64,000 nucleotides of DNA from Pseudobutyrivibrio xylanivorans (GTDB taxonomy: Bacteria > Bacillota > Clostridia > Lachnospirales > Lachnospiraceae). The position numbers and the translations under genes were made by a program. The notes beneath the pieces were generated by a model. That model saw only the letters and a list, made by a program, of their open reading frames with translations, had not been told where the DNA came from and made no database searches. Of this stretch, positions 61,986 to 64,000 are shown piece after piece (position 1 is the stretch's first letter; every line of letters begins with the position of its first letter). The stretch is taken from assembly GCF_010906925.1 (NCBI RefSeq), contig NZ_VTVE01000001.1, forward strand, positions 1,302,001 to 1,366,000, written 5' to 3'.

Positions 61986-62729
61986 ATGAATGATGAAATC
62001 AAAGAATTATTAGAAGGTGTTAAAAACGGAAATATTTCTGTCGATGATGCCATGCACCAATTAAAAACAAAGCCTTTTAAGGACATCGGCTACGCTAAGC
62101 TTGATACTCACAGAGCCCTGAGAAATGGTGTAGGAGAAATCATCTATGGCGCCGGCAAAACACCAGCACAAATCATTGGCATTATTGATACCATGAAGGA
62201 ATCAAATCAAAATAGAATCCTCATTACTCGCATTTCACCAGAAAAGGCTGATGAAGTCAAAAAAGCTCACGACATTACCTACTACGAAGATGCAAAAATT
62301 GCCATCATAGGCGGCATTCCACAGGCTAATGGCAAGGGCACAATTGTAGTAGCCACAGGTGGTACTAGCGATATTCCTGTTGCAGAAGAAGCTGCTCTTA
62401 CAGCAGAGTTTCTTGGCAACAATGTAAAACGTATATACGATGTGGGAGTTGCCGGTATACATCGCACACTTTCCCACCTTGATGATATTGTAGATGCCAA
62501 TGTAATAATTGCCATCGCAGGTATGGAGGGTGCTCTTGCCAGCGTACTTGGCGGACTTGCAGAATGTCCTGTAATTGCTGTTCCTACTTCTGTAGGATAC
62601 GGTGCATCATTTGGTGGAATATCAGCACTTTTATCCATGCTAAATTCCTGTGCCAACGGAATCTCCGTGGTAAATATTGATAATGGTTTTGGAGCTGCCT
62701 ACCAAGCCAGCCTAATTAACCATCGTTAA
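61986..62729 (+). CDS. larB: LarB, NaAD carboxylase/hydrolase
   Basis: 247 residues. The N-terminal helical part leads into a PurE-like Rossmann domain with VATGGTSDIPVAEEAALTAEFLG (about 117-139), NVIIAIAGMEGALASVLGG and PTSVGYGASFGG. It carboxylates and cleaves nicotinic acid adenine dinucleotide in the first step of nickel-pincer cofactor synthesis. Between larE and larC in one operon. Confidence 0.95.
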   Translation: MNDEIKELLEGVKNGNISVDDAMHQLKTKPFKDIGYAKLDTHRALRNGVGEIIYGAGKTPAQIIGIIDTMKESNQNRILITRISPEKADEVKKAHDITYYEDAKIAIIGGIPQANGKGTIVVATGGTSDIPVAEEAALTAEFLGNNVKRIYDVGVAGIHRTLSHLDDIVDANVIIAIAGMEGALASVLGGLAECPVIAVPTSVGYGASFGGISALLSMLNSCANGISVVNIDNGFGAAYQASLINHR

Positions 62730-62745
62730 ACTTATAGGAGGAACT

Positions 62746-63957
62746 ATGAAGACTCTCTATATTGAATGTAAAATGGGTGCTGCTGGTGATATGCTTACAG
62801 CTGCTCTACTTGAACTGGTAGATGACAAAGATGCCACCCTTAATGAGCTTAATAAAATAGGAATTCCAGGAGTTGCATATACCGCTTCTTCTGCGGAAAA
62901 ATGTGGTATCAAGGGAACTCATGTCACTGTATCCATAAATGGCGTAGAAGAAGAAATAGAACACAGCCATCACGACGAACATGACCATAATCATGAACAC
63001 CACCATCATTCTCACAGTAGCTTAGCTGACATTACCCATATCATAGAACATCTATCTGTTGATGATGCAGTTAAAAATCATGGAATCGAAATCTATAATT
63101 CTATAGCAGAGGCTGAATCAGCTGTCCACGGTGAGCCTGTCAGTGAAATTCATTTTCATGAGGTAGGCACTATGGATGCCATAGCTGACGTGATTGCCGT
63201 ATGCTACTTAATAAATAAGCTTCAGGTGGAGGATATCATCGTATCCCCTATCAATGTGGGAAGTGGAACTGTTAAGTGCGCCCACGGCATTTTACCTGTG
63301 CCTGCTCCTGCCACTGCACTATTACTAAAGGGCCTGCCAACATACAGCGACACAGTAGAAAGCGAGCTATGCACTCCTACAGGAGCTGCAATTCTCATGC
63401 ATTTCGGCAGAGAATTTAAATCTATGCCTACCATGACTACTGAAAAAATTGGCTACGGTATGGGCAAGAAAGATTTCCCTGTGGCTAACTGTGTCCGCAT
63501 TTTCCTAGGTGAGACCATAGGCTCAACAGATGAAATAATAGAATTAAACTGCAATATAGATGATATTACTGGAGAAGATTTAGGATTTGCTCTTGATGCC
63601 ATCTATGAATCAGGAGCTAGGGAAGCATTCTTCACATCTGTCCAGATGAAGAAAAATCGTCCTGGCGTATTGCTTACAGTTATCACAACTGCTGCAGATA
63701 AGGATGCTGTGGTAAAAGCTATTTTTGCCAACACTACCACTATTGGCATCAGAGAAAAAGCATGTAATCGCTTTATTCTTGATAGAAAAATAGAAACTAT
63801 TGATACTCCACTAGGCCCTGTTCATGTTAAAAAATCAAGTGGCTATGGAGTCCAAAAATCTAAAGTAGAGTTTGATGATTTATCAAAAATTGCAAAAGAA
63901 AAAGGGCTTAGTCTTACAGAAGTAAGAACTACCATAGCCCCTTTCATAAATGAGTAA
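62746..63957 (+). CDS. larC: LarC, nickel insertion protein of the nickel-pincer cofactor
   Basis: 403 residues in one continuous frame, unlike Lactobacillus plantarum where larC is read through a frameshift. The start KMGAAGDMLTAALLEL is a signature. A His/Asp/Glu-rich nickel-binding stretch spans about residues 74-92. Later blocks include EIHFHEVGTMDAIADV and ELCTPTGAAIL. It inserts Ni into the pincer nucleotide. No larA lies within the window. Confidence 0.94.
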   Translation: MKTLYIECKMGAAGDMLTAALLELVDDKDATLNELNKIGIPGVAYTASSAEKCGIKGTHVTVSINGVEEEIEHSHHDEHDHNHEHHHHSHSSLADITHIIEHLSVDDAVKNHGIEIYNSIAEAESAVHGEPVSEIHFHEVGTMDAIADVIAVCYLINKLQVEDIIVSPINVGSGTVKCAHGILPVPAPATALLLKGLPTYSDTVESELCTPTGAAILMHFGREFKSMPTMTTEKIGYGMGKKDFPVANCVRIFLGETIGSTDEIIELNCNIDDITGEDLGFALDAIYESGAREAFFTSVQMKKNRPGVLLTVITTAADKDAVVKAIFANTTTIGIREKACNRFILDRKIETIDTPLGPVHVKKSSGYGVQKSKVEFDDLSKIAKEKGLSLTEVRTTIAPFINE

Positions 63958-64000
63958 TTATCCTTCGTAGATAACAGATTTATCGATTTGCTCCAAAGCT
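63958..64000 (-). CDS. 3' end of a minus-strand gene (partial)
   Basis: The stop TAA (63958-63960), directly after larC, ends a frame whose last residues read ALEQIDKSVIYEG. The gene continues beyond the window. Too short to identify. Confidence 0.35.
   Translation of the reverse strand, partial: ALEQIDKSVIYEG

Noticed and set aside
1-64000. CRISPR array, rRNA, prophage or complete insertion sequence
   Set aside because: No regularly spaced repeats, no rRNA-like segments, and no integrase, transposase or phage structural gene in any frame I examined.

Overview
The window looks like a low-GC Firmicute of the family Lachnospiraceae (Butyrivibrio/Pseudobutyrivibrio-like). Grounds: AGGAGG-type ribosome sites, a YesL/YesM/YesN-controlled oligosaccharide ABC system with a GH8 xylo-oligosaccharidase, DUF3793 next to flavodoxin, a MocR regulator next to an ECF S component, and many small single-domain genes. 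The genus is inference; there is no rRNA and no confident tRNA. No phage, complete IS or CRISPR was seen.

Layout. 1-5.9 kb: polar amino-acid ABC operon headed by an SGNH hydrolase, a three-cysteine Rrf2 regulator, a lipoprotein and a pair of small membrane proteins. 6-8.2 kb: LysR regulator divergent from a MetE-C-like methyltransferase. 8.3-19.3 kb: AT-rich bacteriocin island, nearly all on the minus strand: HlyD accessory protein, C39 peptidase/ABC exporter, small membrane (probably immunity) proteins, two Gly/Ala-rich double-glycine peptides, an AgrC/AgrA-type two-component system, a 9-codon mini-gene, a SunS-like glycosyltransferase with its own double-glycine precursor, a decayed stretch and a gene remnant. 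19.5-29.3 kb: aldo/keto reductase, then the xylo-oligosaccharide locus (GH8, permeases, binding protein, YesN, YesM, YesL). 29.5-31.2 kb: CPBP protease, LytTR regulator, DUF3021. 31.3-49.3 kb: single-domain accessory genes (flavodoxins, GNATs, methyltransferase, VOC, HD, NUDIX, SDR, chorismate mutase, Fe-alcohol dehydrogenase, PHP phosphatase, MBL hydrolase, ECF S component, esterase, NlpC/P60 hydrolase with AraC regulator). 49.5-55.4 kb: rhodanese-TtcA, precorrin-2 dehydrogenase, spermidine-synthase-like membrane protein, iscU, iscS, ECF S component. 55.5-64 kb: MocR regulator, zinc-ribbon membrane protein, PgeF, Fe-S aldo/keto reductase and larE-larB-larC.

The standout is the bacteriocin island. 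Three minus-strand promoters carry the same paired GTGAYRAAC repeats, always 7 bases upstream of the -35. They lie upstream of the double-glycine peptide operon, of an isolated 9-residue peptide gene (MWGDNWLFS) closed by a terminator, and of the glycopeptide operon. The AgrA-like LytTR regulator encoded between them is the obvious activator. There is no agrB/agrD, so the tiny Trp-rich peptide is a candidate autoinducer for a regulon that makes a glycosylated bacteriocin with only two cysteines plus two further peptides. A second LytTR system at 29.4-31.2 kb has its own 21-bp-period direct repeat upstream.
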